Counted from the stretch's first letter, positions 16,311 to 24,752 are shown. The stretch: 49,769 bases of DNA from Herbidospora yilanensis (GCF_001570565.1 NZ_BBXE01000052.1:1-49769), one strand, 5' to 3'. Made by a program: numbers and translations. The notes: generated from the letters alone by a model not told the origin.

Positions 16311-16786
16311 CAGTAGATCTCCTCTTTTCCTATGACGACCCCCGCCTTGCGCAGCACCCGCTCCCCGGCGCGGAACCCCTCGCTGACCACGCTCACGACC
16401 CTGTTCGGCGGGCCTTCGGCCGTGCCCGCGGGCCGGTGGAGCGCGGGATCGTAGACGTCGCCCTCGGCCACCTCGATCCGGTCGGCGCCGGTCCGGGCCA
16501 GCACCTCGGCGACCTCCTCGGCGATGGCCTCCAGCAGGGCGCGCGAATGGCCGGGCTCCAGCCGGGCCGCCTCGCGGGTGACCGTGTCGTGGAGCCGGTA
16601 GAGGCCGTTGCGCACCGGGGTGAGCGCCTCCTGGAGCAGGCCGTGGCGCAGTTCCTGGTTCTCGGCGTGCAGCCGGTCGATGATCTGCTCACGGTGGGCG
16701 GCGCGTTCGTGCTCCCGCCCGACCTCCTCGGTGAGCCGCGCCAGGGTCGCCGCGAGATCGGAGGTCAGGTCGTGCTCAGGAAGCAT
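16310..16786 (-). CDS. GrpE-like nucleotide exchange factor
   Basis: The 158-residue product starts with a long coiled-coil helix (LARLTEEVGREHERAAHREQ and onward). It ends in a small beta-rich head with GDVYDPALHRP and VVSVVSEGF, the DxxxHxA/V and VxxxGY-like elements of GrpE. GrpE dimers release ADP from Hsp70, and this gene is fused translationally to an Hsp70 gene, so the pairing is convincing. ATG 16786 is preceded by a modest GGGA ribosome site. Upstream codons to 16912 are open but lack gene-like composition. It is the first gene of the leftward operon and is preceded by two perfect palindromes (16815-16847). Confidence 0.82.
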   Translation of the reverse strand: MLPEHDLTSDLAATLARLTEEVGREHERAAHREQIIDRLHAENQELRHGLLQEALTPVRNGLYRLHDTVTREAARLEPGHSRALLEAIAEEVAEVLARTGADRIEVAEGDVYDPALHRPAGTAEGPPNRVVSVVSEGFRAGERVLRKAGVVIGKEEIY

Positions 16787-16814
16787 GCGAATCCCGTCAA
16801 GTGATCCGGAAAGC

Positions 16815-16847
16815 CTGGCGCCAGCCACAGTTTCAGGAAATTTCCTG
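16815..16847. promoter_or_regulatory. Paired palindromes in front of the GrpE-Hsp70-GTPase operon
   Basis: CTGGCGCCAG (16815-16824) and CAGGAAATTTCCTG (16834-16847) are perfect palindromes whose centres are 21 bases apart, two helical turns. They lie 29-61 bases upstream of the GrpE-like start. The second is AT-rich in a very GC-rich genome. Operator function is inferred. Confidence 0.4.
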
Positions 16848-16866
16848 CGGCGCGCAACAGAAATGG

Positions 16867-17730
16867 CTATTGCCGTATATCGGTGAGACGTTCGACCAGA
16901 ACCCGCACACACCGCGGATCGAACGCGATCGTGTAGTGGTTGCAGTCGGGCACCACCTCGTCGGCGAGCGCCGGGAGCTCCGCGCGCCAGGCCTCCGCCA
17001 GGGGGTCGGGGAGCAGGCCCACCTCCTGGTTCAGCAGCCCGCGAGGTGCCCTGATCAGCGACAACGGGTGGCCGATGGCGTGCAGGGCCGCACTGATCGC
17101 GGCCGTCTCCGACAACAACCAGCGGCCGTCGGCGCGCACCGCCTTCTCGACGGCGCGTGACCTGACCCCGCTCTCGACGGGGAGGACGTCGTATCGGACG
17201 TAGCGGTCGACGGCGGGGGACCAGTCCTGCAAGGCAGGGTGTTGTTGAAAAAAGGCGACATAAGAATCTTCATCGGGAAATATCTGACTAAGCCGGGTGA
17301 GGGCCGGGCCGAGGGTCGCCTCCAGCGTCTGGTCGACGTCCAGGCCGGGCGGCAGGGGGAGCGGCAGGCCGCCGTCGACCAGCACCGTCTTGGCGTAGGT
17401 CCGCTGGACGGACTGCAGCACGGCCACATAGGCGCCCATCGAGTGGCCCGTCAGGACCGTCGTCTCGTCGGCGCCCAGATGCTCCGCCACCCGCCCGACG
17501 TCGTCGGCGTGCGCCTGGAGCCCGAAGGGGCCCGGGACGTCGCGGCTGTGGCCCCGGCCGCGCAGGTCCATCGCGGCCAGCGTCCAGCCCTCCGGGAGGG
17601 CCTCGCCGACGGCCGCCCAGGCCATCAGCGACGCGGTGATGCCGTGCACGGCGATGATCAGGCGGGGGCCGCTCCCGAACCGGGCCAGGCGCAGTTCGCC
17701 GCCGGGCACGGGGACGTTCTCTACGTACAT
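16867..17730 (-). CDS. Alpha/beta hydrolase
   Basis: The 287-residue product from ATG 17730 has the oxyanion-loop HGITAS, the nucleophile elbow GHSMGA (Ser97) and a C-terminal NHYTIAF supplying the catalytic histidine. These mark an alpha/beta hydrolase of the epoxide hydrolase, esterase and haloperoxidase-like group. The acid residue is not certain. AGGA seven bases upstream supports this start over GTG 17748. The substrate cannot be deduced. It is divergent from the amidotransferase gene with only 43 bases between. It precedes the GrpE-like gene in the same direction with an 80-base gap that holds the palindromes, so it is probably a separate unit. Confidence 0.85.
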   Translation of the reverse strand: MYVENVPVPGGELRLARFGSGPRLIIAVHGITASLMAWAAVGEALPEGWTLAAMDLRGRGHSRDVPGPFGLQAHADDVGRVAEHLGADETTVLTGHSMGAYVAVLQSVQRTYAKTVLVDGGLPLPLPPGLDVDQTLEATLGPALTRLSQIFPDEDSYVAFFQQHPALQDWSPAVDRYVRYDVLPVESGVRSRAVEKAVRADGRWLLSETAAISAALHAIGHPLSLIRAPRGLLNQEVGLLPDPLAEAWRAELPALADEVVPDCNHYTIAFDPRCVRVLVERLTDIRQ

Positions 17731-17773
17731 CCCGCCATCCTGTCCCACGATCGGGCCTGTTTATGCTCGGGGG

Positions 17774-18478
17774 GTGAGTGCGCGCGTGACCGTGATCGAG
17801 CACGAAGCCGAAGCCGGTCTGGGATATTTCGCCGGGTGGCTCGGCGACGTGGTGGTCCACCGGCCCTACCTGGGCGAGGCCCTGCCCGACGAGCCCGGAG
17901 ACGGCCTGCTCGTCCTCGGCGGCGCGGCGTCGGCCTGGGACGACGCGAACTACCCGTGGCTGCCCGCGACCCGGGCGCTGCTGCGCGCCGCGGTCGAGCA
18001 CGAGGTGCCGACCCTGGGCGTCTGCCTGGGCGCCCAGCTCATGACGCTCGCCTGCGGCGGCCAGGTCACGCGCGGCGCGAACGGGCTCGAAGTCGGGCTC
18101 GGCGAGATCGTGCCATTGACGGACGACCGGCTGCTCGGGCATCTGACCGGCCCGGTCCCGGCGATCCAGTACCACCAGGACGCGATGACCGTCCTTCCCG
18201 ACGAAGCGGTCCTGATCGCCACGGGCACGCAGTATCCCCACCAGGCGTTCCGCATGGGGCCCTGCGCGTGGGGGGTGCAATTCCACCCGGAGGCCACTCC
18301 CGCCATTTTCGCGCAATGGACGACGGAATTGACAACACACCCCGCCGAAGAGTTGAACGAGCAGGTCAGTGCGGCCGAAGCTGGTCTGGTGGCCTCGTGG
18401 AGGCCGCTGGCCGAGGCGTTCGCGGCGGTCGTCGCGGAAAACGCGCGTAGTGGCTCGATTACGGTCCGAAACCACTAA
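17774..18478 (+). CDS. Class I glutamine amidotransferase-like protein
   Basis: The 234-residue stand-alone type 1 GATase has the nucleophile elbow GVCLGAQ (Cys84) and the GVQFHPEAT motif with His171 and Glu173, so the catalytic triad is complete. It belongs to the group of GuaA-like single-domain amidotransferases found beside nitrogen genes, where some members cleave gamma-glutamyl compounds. The exact substrate is unknown. GTG 17774 follows a GGGGG run; GTG 17786 is an alternative. It lies upstream of glnE in the same direction, separated by about 170 bases. This leaves a role in glutamine or gamma-glutamyl-amine metabolism plausible but unproven. Confidence 0.85.
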   Translation: MSARVTVIEHEAEAGLGYFAGWLGDVVVHRPYLGEALPDEPGDGLLVLGGAASAWDDANYPWLPATRALLRAAVEHEVPTLGVCLGAQLMTLACGGQVTRGANGLEVGLGEIVPLTDDRLLGHLTGPVPAIQYHQDAMTVLPDEAVLIATGTQYPHQAFRMGPCAWGVQFHPEATPAIFAQWTTELTTHPAEELNEQVSAAEAGLVASWRPLAEAFAAVVAENARSGSITVRNH

Positions 18479-18645
18479 CGACGTCGCACAAGCCGTGGGG
18501 TTACCGTGTGCGAAAGTTTGCGACACGGCCATGAAACTGAGAAACGCGGGGTAACAGGTCAAGTGGTCATGTCGCGAGGATTCCTCCTGGAAAAGGAAGA
18601 CCATTGCGCATTGACGTCGCGGACATCGAGGCGGAGGAAGGACCG

Positions 18646-21609
18646 GTGAACGCCGCGTTCCGGATGCAGACCACCGCCGGGCGCCTGGCCCGCCTCGGAT
18701 TCGCCGATGGCGCCAGGGCCGAACGGCTGCTGGACGCGCTCGGCCCCGAGGCCGTCGCCGACTTCGACCTCCTCGACGACCTGGTCTCCGCCGCCGACCC
18801 CGATCTCGCCCTGACCTCGCTGAGCCGGCTGGTCGAACGCGACCCGAGCGTGCTCGGCGCGCTGCGCGCCGATCCCGGCCTGCGCCGCCGCCTGCTGCGG
18901 GTGCTCGGCCTGAGCGCCGCCCTCGGCGACCACGTGGTCCGCCACCCCGAACACGTCACCGGCCCCGACCCGGAAGAACCGCTGACCCACCGCGAGGAGC
19001 TGCTGTTCGCCGTCGGCGCCGACCCGACGCTGCCCGAGCCGGTCGCGTCGGGCGAGCAGGCCCTCGACGCCCTGCGGGCCTCCTACCGGGGCCGCCTGCT
19101 CCACCTGGCCGGGCTCGACGTCACCGGCGTGCTCACCCTGGCCGAGATCGCCACCGAGTTGTCCGACCTGGCCGCCGCCGCGCTCGACGCCGCCCTCGCC
19201 GTCGCCCGCGCCGAGACCCCCGGCTGGGAGCAGGCCCGGCTGGCCGTCATCGGCATGGGCAAGTGCGGCGCCCGCGAGCTCAACTACATCTCCGACGTCG
19301 ACGTCGTCTTCGTGGCCGAGCCGAAGGAGGGCGTCGACGAGGCGCTCGCCCTGAAGTCGGCGACCAAGCTGGCCCAGGCCATGATGCGGGCCTGCTCGAC
19401 CAGCACCCCCGAGGGCTCGTTGTGGGAGGTCGACGCCGGGCTGCGCCCCGAGGGCAAGATGGGCCCGCTGGTCCGCACCCTCGACAGCCACCTGACCTAC
19501 TACCGCCGCTGGGCCAAGACCTGGGAGTTCCAGGCCCTGCTGAAGGCGCGGCCGGTCGCCGGCGACGTGGAACTGGGCGAGGAGTACGTCGAGCTCGTCA
19601 ACGACATGGTGTGGGAGGCCGCGGCCCGCGACAACTTCGTGGAGGACGTGCAGGCCATGCGGCGCCGGGTCGAGGCCCACGTACGGGTCTCCGAGGCCGA
19701 GCGGCAGATCAAGCTCGGGCCGGGCGGGCTGCGCGACATCGAGTTCGCGGTGCAGCTCCTCCAGCTCGTCCACGGCCGCACCGACCCGCTGCTGCGCCGC
19801 AAGGCCACCCTGCCCGCGCTGGCCGCCCTGTCGCGCGGCGGCTACGTCGGCCGCGACGACGCCAAGGCGCTGGCCGAGGCCTACTCGTTCCTGCGCCACG
19901 TCGAGCACCTGCTCCAGCTCCACCGGCTGCGGCGCACCCACGTCGTCCCGTCCGACAGCGCCGACCTGCGGCGGATCGGCCGGGGCCTGGGCATGCTGAC
20001 CGACCCGGTCGGCGAGTTCACCACGACCTGGAAGCGCCACGCCCTCGAAGTGCGCCGGCTGCACGAGAAGCTGTTCTACCGGCCGCTGCTCCAGGCCGCC
20101 GCCCGGCTGCCCTCCGAGGAGGCCCGCCTGTCGACCTCGGCCGCCCACGTGCGGCTGGAGGCGCTCGGCTACGCCGACCCGTCCGGGGCCCTGCGCCACA
20201 TCAGCGCACTGACCAGCGGCGTCTCCCGGCGCGCGGCCATCCAGCGCACGCTGCTGCCGGTCATGCTCGGCTGGTTCGCCGACGCCCCCGACCCCGACGC
20301 GGGCCTGCTCGGCTTCCGCCAGATCAGCGACAAGCTCGGCGCCACCCCGTGGTACCTGCGGCTGCTCCGCGACGAGACGGCCGTGGCCGAACGCCTGGCC
20401 CGGCTGCTCGGCACCTCCCGCTACGTCACGACGCTGCTCCAGCACGCCCCCGACGCGGTGGCCATGCTCGGGTCGTCCACCGACCTGGCCGTCCGCCCCG
20501 TCGAGGCCCTCCACGCCGAGGCGAACGCGGCCGTGGCCCGCTACGGCCAGGACGCCGAGTCGTCGGTGGCGGCGGTCCGCGCGCTGCGCCGGCGGGAGCT
20601 GTTCCGGGTGGCCTGCGCCGACCTCGGCGGCCATCTCGACATCGAGGGCGTCGGGCAGGCGTTGTCGGAGCTCAACGACGCGACCATCGAAGGGGCGCTC
20701 AACGCGGCCGTCCGCAAGGTGACCGAGGAACGCCGGGGCGAGTTCCCGACCCGGATGGCGGTCATCGCGATGGGGCGGCTGGGCGGCTTCGAGTGCTCGT
20801 ACAGCAGCGACGCCGACGTCATGTTCGTGCACGCCCCGCTCCCCGGCGCGGAGGAGAAGGACGCCACCGACGCGGCCCACGCGGTCGCCGAGGAACTGCG
20901 CCGCCTGCTGATCCTCCCGACGCCCGAGCCGCCGCTGGCCGTCGACGCGGGCCTGCGCCCCGAAGGCCGCCAGGGCCCGCTGGTCCGCACGATCTCCTCC
21001 TACCGCGCCTACTACGAACGCTGGTCGTCGCCGTGGGAGGCCCAGGCGCTGCTGCGGGCCCGCTTCTGCGCGGGCGACTTCGACCTCGGCACCGAGTTCA
21101 CGGCCCTGATCGACCCGCTGCGCTACCGCGAGGAGGGCCTGGCCCCCGACGCCCTGCTGCAGATCCGCAAACTGAAGGCCCGCATGGAGGCCGAACGCCT
21201 GCCCCGCGGCGCCGACCCGACCCTCCACACGAAGCTGGGACGCGGCGGGTTGTCCGACGTGGAGTGGGTGGCCCAGCTCCTCCAGTTGCGCCACGCGGGC
21301 ACGGTCCCCGCCCTGCGCACCACCCGCACCCTCGACACGTTGCGCTCGGCGGTCGGCGAGGGACTGCTGAACGCGGCCGACGAGCAGACCCTCGCCGACG
21401 CCTGGCGCTTCGCCTCCCGAGTGCGCGACGCGATCATGCTGGTCAAGGGCCGCTCGGCCGACTCGATCCCGGGGCTGGTCCGGGAGCGGGCCCTGGTGTC
21501 CCGCGCCTTGGGCTACCCACCGGACGGGTCGGAGGACTTCATCGACGACTACCGCCGGACGACCCGGCGAGCTCGCGCGGTGGTCGAAAGGGTCTTCTAC
21601 GAAGACTGA
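18646..21609 (+). CDS. glnE: Bifunctional glutamine synthetase adenylyltransferase/deadenylyltransferase
   Basis: The product has about 987 residues with the tandem GlnE architecture. The first nucleotidyltransferase domain has GMGKCGARELNYISDVDVVF. A helical domain with the conserved RDIEF motif separates it from the second nucleotidyltransferase domain, GRLGGFECSYSSDADVMF. Both metal-binding SDxD pairs are intact. It adenylylates and deadenylylates the regulatory tyrosine of GlnA, encoded nearby at 26930-28354. GTG 18646 follows GGAGG by eight bases; an in-frame TTG at 18604 with AAGGA is a credible longer alternative (1001 residues). A 13-base tandem duplication covers its stop codon, and a strong hairpin follows. 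Confidence 0.96.
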   Translation: MNAAFRMQTTAGRLARLGFADGARAERLLDALGPEAVADFDLLDDLVSAADPDLALTSLSRLVERDPSVLGALRADPGLRRRLLRVLGLSAALGDHVVRHPEHVTGPDPEEPLTHREELLFAVGADPTLPEPVASGEQALDALRASYRGRLLHLAGLDVTGVLTLAEIATELSDLAAAALDAALAVARAETPGWEQARLAVIGMGKCGARELNYISDVDVVFVAEPKEGVDEALALKSATKLAQAMMRACSTSTPEGSLWEVDAGLRPEGKMGPLVRTLDSHLTYYRRWAKTWEFQALLKARPVAGDVELGEEYVELVNDMVWEAAARDNFVEDVQAMRRRVEAHVRVSEAERQIKLGPGGLRDIEFAVQLLQLVHGRTDPLLRRKATLPALAALSRGGYVGRDDAKALAEAYSFLRHVEHLLQLHRLRRTHVVPSDSADLRRIGRGLGMLTDPVGEFTTTWKRHALEVRRLHEKLFYRPLLQAAARLPSEEARLSTSAAHVRLEALGYADPSGALRHISALTSGVSRRAAIQRTLLPVMLGWFADAPDPDAGLLGFRQISDKLGATPWYLRLLRDETAVAERLARLLGTSRYVTTLLQHAPDAVAMLGSSTDLAVRPVEALHAEANAAVARYGQDAESSVAAVRALRRRELFRVACADLGGHLDIEGVGQALSELNDATIEGALNAAVRKVTEERRGEFPTRMAVIAMGRLGGFECSYSSDADVMFVHAPLPGAEEKDATDAAHAVAEELRRLLILPTPEPPLAVDAGLRPEGRQGPLVRTISSYRAYYERWSSPWEAQALLRARFCAGDFDLGTEFTALIDPLRYREEGLAPDALLQIRKLKARMEAERLPRGADPTLHTKLGRGGLSDVEWVAQLLQLRHAGTVPALRTTRTLDTLRSAVGEGLLNAADEQTLADAWRFASRVRDAIMLVKGRSADSIPGLVRERALVSRALGYPPDGSEDFIDDYRRTTRRARAVVERVFYED

Positions 21610-21630
21610 AATCCGGGACTGAAATCCGGG
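21605..21630. repeat. 13-base tandem duplication at the glnE stop
   Basis: ACTGAAATCCGGG is present twice in direct succession (21605-21617 and 21618-21630). The first copy contains the TGA of glnE, so the duplication changes only the 3' untranslated region. Confidence 0.85.
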
Positions 21631-21638
21631 CGGCGGTG

Positions 21639-21665
21639 TCCGGACAGCGCTCCGCGCTGTCCGGA
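21639..21665 (+). terminator. Terminator hairpin after glnE
   Basis: A perfect 12-base inverted repeat, TCCGGACAGCGC against GCGCTGTCCGGA, is separated by three bases and followed by AATTTC. Confidence 0.65.
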
Positions 21666-21778
21666 AATTTCATGACACGGAAGGTGTCGTGAAGTTCGGC
21701 TGACCGGGAATCTTGCGTTTCCCTACCAAGCGTGATCACCCTGTTGCGGCCGTGCCGGAGGGGGTGTATCACGGTCCC

Positions 21779-22954
21779 GTGGTGTCCTACTACGTGGATC
21801 TGGCCATCGGGCTGGTGCTGGCGTTCCTGCTGTTATCCCTCCTGGTCAGCGGCCTGAACGAGGGCATCGTCCGATTATTGGGGATCCGGAGCAAGTTCCT
21901 CTGGGCCTACCTGCGCGACACCCTCGACGGCGGCGAGCAGATCGAGAAGGTCTCCGGCCTGGTCCGCTTCCTCGACAAGCGGCTCCACGGCGTGACCGTC
22001 CTGGGACGCCGGCTCCGCAGCGCCCTCGCCGACCTGCTGCCGCCGCGCCGGAGCTCCACCCGCTCGCGGCTGCCCGCGACGATCCTCGGCGTCTTCGTCA
22101 AACTCCCCTTCGGCAAGGACCCCCGCCCCAAGTTCAGCCCCACCCCGGCCCCCGTCGACATCGCCCCCGCCACCGCCGCCGAGGCCCCCGCCCACCACCA
22201 GGGCGAACCCTTCACCGACCTGCTCCACGAGCGCCTCCAGGAGATCGACGAGGCGCGCCAGGGCAAGACGTCGATCGCCGAGATCCCTCCGTCCCGCTTC
22301 AGCGTCGCCGTCCTGGAGATCGCCAGCGAACGCGGCGGCGTCGACGCCCTGCTGGCCGAGCTGAAGCGCCTCGACTCGCCCCTCTACCGCCCGCTGGCCG
22401 GCCTGTGGGCCAAGGCGGGCGTCGACCTGGAGACCTTCCGCAAGGGCGTCGAGGGATGGTTCGACGGCGAGATGGAGCGCCTCACCGTCCTCTACCGTCG
22501 CTACGTGCGCGTCGCGGTCGGCATGTTGTCGTTGCTGGTCACCCTGCTGTTCAGCATGGACTCCCTCGAATACGGCAAGACCCTGCTCAACGACAGCGCC
22601 CACCGCTCGGCCATCGCCGCCTTCGCCGAGCAGGGCGAGGAGGCCCTGGCCCCGATCAAAGACCAGTGCGCGCCCGGCGCCGACACCTACGCGTGCGTGA
22701 CCGAGGTGCTGAGCACCCCGGCCTTCGTGAAGATCTTCACCCACGCCCCGGTGAGCGTGGAGATGCCCGGCACGGGCACCCCGGTGTGGAAGTGGGGCGG
22801 CGGCGACTGGTGGGACCGGCTCAAGAGCCCGAGCCACTGGCCGGGCTTCCTGCTGACGCTGGTGGCGCTGCTGTTCGGTTCGTCGTTCTGGTGGGACATG
22901 CTCCGCCGCGTCACCGGCCTGAAGTCGAAGGCCCCGAACACCTCCCAGGGCTAG
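21779..22954 (+). CDS. Three-helix membrane protein of unknown function
   Basis: About 391 residues. An N-terminal helix (YYVDLAIGLVLAFLLLSLLV, then SGLNEGI) is followed by a soluble stretch with proline-rich low complexity. A recognisable segment IPPSRFSVAVLEIA comes next, then a VEGWFDGEMERLTVLYRRYVR helix leading into a second membrane helix, and a third helix (PGFLLTLVALLFGSSFWWDML). I have seen this layout in a widespread family of uncharacterised bacterial membrane proteins, but no function is known to me. The start is unsettled: GTGs at 21752, 21764, 21779 and 21782 are all in frame, and the GGAGG at 21757 fits none of them well. The Fic gene starts five bases after its stop, so the two are probably co-expressed. 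Confidence 0.7.
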   Translation: MVSYYVDLAIGLVLAFLLLSLLVSGLNEGIVRLLGIRSKFLWAYLRDTLDGGEQIEKVSGLVRFLDKRLHGVTVLGRRLRSALADLLPPRRSSTRSRLPATILGVFVKLPFGKDPRPKFSPTPAPVDIAPATAAEAPAHHQGEPFTDLLHERLQEIDEARQGKTSIAEIPPSRFSVAVLEIASERGGVDALLAELKRLDSPLYRPLAGLWAKAGVDLETFRKGVEGWFDGEMERLTVLYRRYVRVAVGMLSLLVTLLFSMDSLEYGKTLLNDSAHRSAIAAFAEQGEEALAPIKDQCAPGADTYACVTEVLSTPAFVKIFTHAPVSVEMPGTGTPVWKWGGGDWWDRLKSPSHWPGFLLTLVALLFGSSFWWDMLRRVTGLKSKAPNTSQG

Positions 22955-22958
22955 TCCG

Positions 22959-24110
22959 ATGACGCGGTGCATGTTGTACCCCACTCCGCGAACCAGCGGC
23001 TCCGACGAGAGGGTGCTGGAACAGATCGACCAGATGCGGGAGGCTCTGCGGCACCAGATGCGGGCCGCCCCCGCCAAATGGACGGCGGGGATGCGGAAAT
23101 ACCTCACCGCCGATCTGGTGGCCGCGTCGAACTCCATCGAAGGGTTCCGGGTGTCCACGGTCGACGTGGAAGACCTGTTCGCGGGGGAGCGCGACGTCGA
23201 CGTCTCCGCCGTCGACCGGGAGGAGACGCTCGCCTGCCGGCGCATGATGACCTACGTCCAGACGCTGCACGACGCCGCCGACTTCCGCTATGGAAAAGGG
23301 TTGCTCAACGGACTGCACTGGATGTTGCAGGGCCATCGGCACACCCCGCGCTCGCCCGCCGGCCAGTGGCGGCGCGGGCCGGTCTACGTAAGCGACGCCC
23401 GGGACCCCGGCATCGCCGCCTATACGGCGCCCGGCGCGGCGGACGTGCCCGCGCTGATGGCCGAGCTGGTCGACTGGCTGAACGCGCCCGACGGCAGCCA
23501 TCCGCTGATCCGGGCGGCGATGGCGCACCTGCACCTCGTCTCGATCCACCCATGGGCCGACGGCAACGGGCGGCTGTCGCGGTCGCTGCAGACGCTCATG
23601 ATCGGCCGTGAGGGGGTGCTGGCGCCGGAGTTCTCCTCCATCGAGGCGTGGCTGGGCCGCCCGGGGAACACCTGGGACTACTACCGCGAGCTGGCCGCCC
23701 GAGGCGCCGACTACCGGCCCGACCAGGACGTCTCGTCGTGGGTGCGGTTCAACCTGGTGGCCTATCACCAGCAGGCGCAGACCGTGGCGAAGCGGATCGA
23801 GCGGTCGGGCCGGGTGTGGGAGGCGCTTGAGGCGTTCGTCCGGGCGCTGGGCCTCGATTCCCGCATGGCCACGGCCCTGCACGACGTGGCCATGGAGGGC
23901 CGGGTGCGGCGCAGCCGCTACGAACAGGCCGAGGCCCTGAGCGTGCAGCAGGCGCAGCGGGATCTCCGCGATCTCACGGTCGCGGGCGTCATCGAGTCGG
24001 TCGGGCGGACCAGGGCCCGCTTCTACACCGCGGGACCCCGGTTCCCCGAGGAGGTGCGGGAGATCGCCCGCGAGCCGTTCACGCTGACCGATCCCTATCG
24101 GCAGGGCTAG
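22959..24110 (+). CDS. Fic-domain protein (class II, N-terminal inhibitory helix)
   Basis: The 383-residue product carries the catalytic loop HPWADGNGRLSR (residues 197-208), a complete HPFx(D/E)GNGRxxR motif. The flap region is RRGPVYVSD (about 138-146). The inhibitory motif SNSIEG (57-62) lies N-terminal to the core. The glutamate of that motif normally blocks ATP gamma-phosphate binding, so the enzyme should be self-restrained. A C-terminal winged-helix-like part (about 300-365, ALSVQQAQRDLRDL) matches Fic-DUF4172/wHTH family members. Fic enzymes usually transfer AMP to a hydroxyl of a target protein. It is translated four bases after the membrane protein gene. Its stop shares CTAG with the stop of the convergent TetR gene. 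Confidence 0.9.
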   Translation: MTRCMLYPTPRTSGSDERVLEQIDQMREALRHQMRAAPAKWTAGMRKYLTADLVAASNSIEGFRVSTVDVEDLFAGERDVDVSAVDREETLACRRMMTYVQTLHDAADFRYGKGLLNGLHWMLQGHRHTPRSPAGQWRRGPVYVSDARDPGIAAYTAPGAADVPALMAELVDWLNAPDGSHPLIRAAMAHLHLVSIHPWADGNGRLSRSLQTLMIGREGVLAPEFSSIEAWLGRPGNTWDYYRELAARGADYRPDQDVSSWVRFNLVAYHQQAQTVAKRIERSGRVWEALEAFVRALGLDSRMATALHDVAMEGRVRRSRYEQAEALSVQQAQRDLRDLTVAGVIESVGRTRARFYTAGPRFPEEVREIAREPFTLTDPYRQG

Positions 24111-24748
24111 TCGAGCAGCGTGCGTTCCAGCACCGAGATCGCCCAGTCGGCCCAGCGTTCCACTCCCCACCCCCGGTCGACCATCAGCGCCTGGACCGCC
24201 GGGGTGCTGAACAGCGCCCAGATCACGTCGGCCGCCTCCGCCGTCGGCACGCGCAGGCCCGGTTCCAGCGACTCGGCGATCTTCGTCATGTCGGCCAGGC
24301 GGCGTTGCTCATAGGTCTGGTACGCCGCCCCGATCTCCGCGTCGCCCCCCGCCGCGACGTGGAAGGCGTGCATGACCGGGAGCACCCGCGGCATGCCCTC
24401 GATCACCGCGTCGCGGAACCGGCGCAGGGCCGCGCGTGCGTCGGGTGTCTCCATGACCTCACGCAGCGGGGCGCGTTCGATCACGGGGACGGGGGTGTCG
24501 TCGCCGACGAGGGTGCGGTCGACGGCGGCGAGCAGCAGTGAGGCCTTGCCGCCCTGGCCGTAGACGGTCTCCACCGACACCCCGGCGCGGGCGGCGACGT
24601 CTTTCATCGTCGTCGCGGCGTAGCCCTTCTCGACGAAGCACGCCGTGGCGGCCTCGATCACGGCGGCGTGGGTGCGGCGGGCCTGTTCTTCGCGCAGGGG
24701 CGATCGGTAGCGCCTTGACGCGTCGGGTTTTTTGGCTACAGTCATCAT
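24107..24748 (-). CDS. TetR-family transcriptional regulator
   Basis: The 213-residue product has an N-terminal helix-turn-helix (AATACFVEKGYAATTMKDVAARAGVSVETVYGQGG, split about residues 33-67), the TetR signature with the usual phenylalanine and tyrosine positions. A C-terminal ligand/dimer domain follows. Two adjacent ATGs at 24748 and 24745 are possible starts, neither with a clear ribosome site. It is divergent from the SRPBCC-hemerythrin gene, and an 18-base inverted repeat lies between the two starts, so it most likely represses that gene and itself. The effector is unknown; a hydrophobic ligand handled by the SRPBCC domain is a guess. Confidence 0.88.
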   Translation of the reverse strand: MMTVAKKPDASRRYRSPLREEQARRTHAAVIEAATACFVEKGYAATTMKDVAARAGVSVETVYGQGGKASLLLAAVDRTLVGDDTPVPVIERAPLREVMETPDARAALRRFRDAVIEGMPRVLPVMHAFHVAAGGDAEIGAAYQTYEQRRLADMTKIAESLEPGLRVPTAEAADVIWALFSTPAVQALMVDRGWGVERWADWAISVLERTLLD

Positions 24749-24752
24749 GTAT

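Noticed and set aside
14727-16786. Reading the GrpE-Hsp70 pair as the housekeeping dnaK operon
   Set aside because: No dnaJ or hspR, a missing lid domain, and tight coupling to GTPase genes argue for a specialised copy.
18479-18603. GlnR box upstream of glnE (GTTAC followed by GAAAG)
   Set aside because: The spacing is seven instead of six bases and the second half-site deviates, so it does not match the motif seen at glnA and glnA2.
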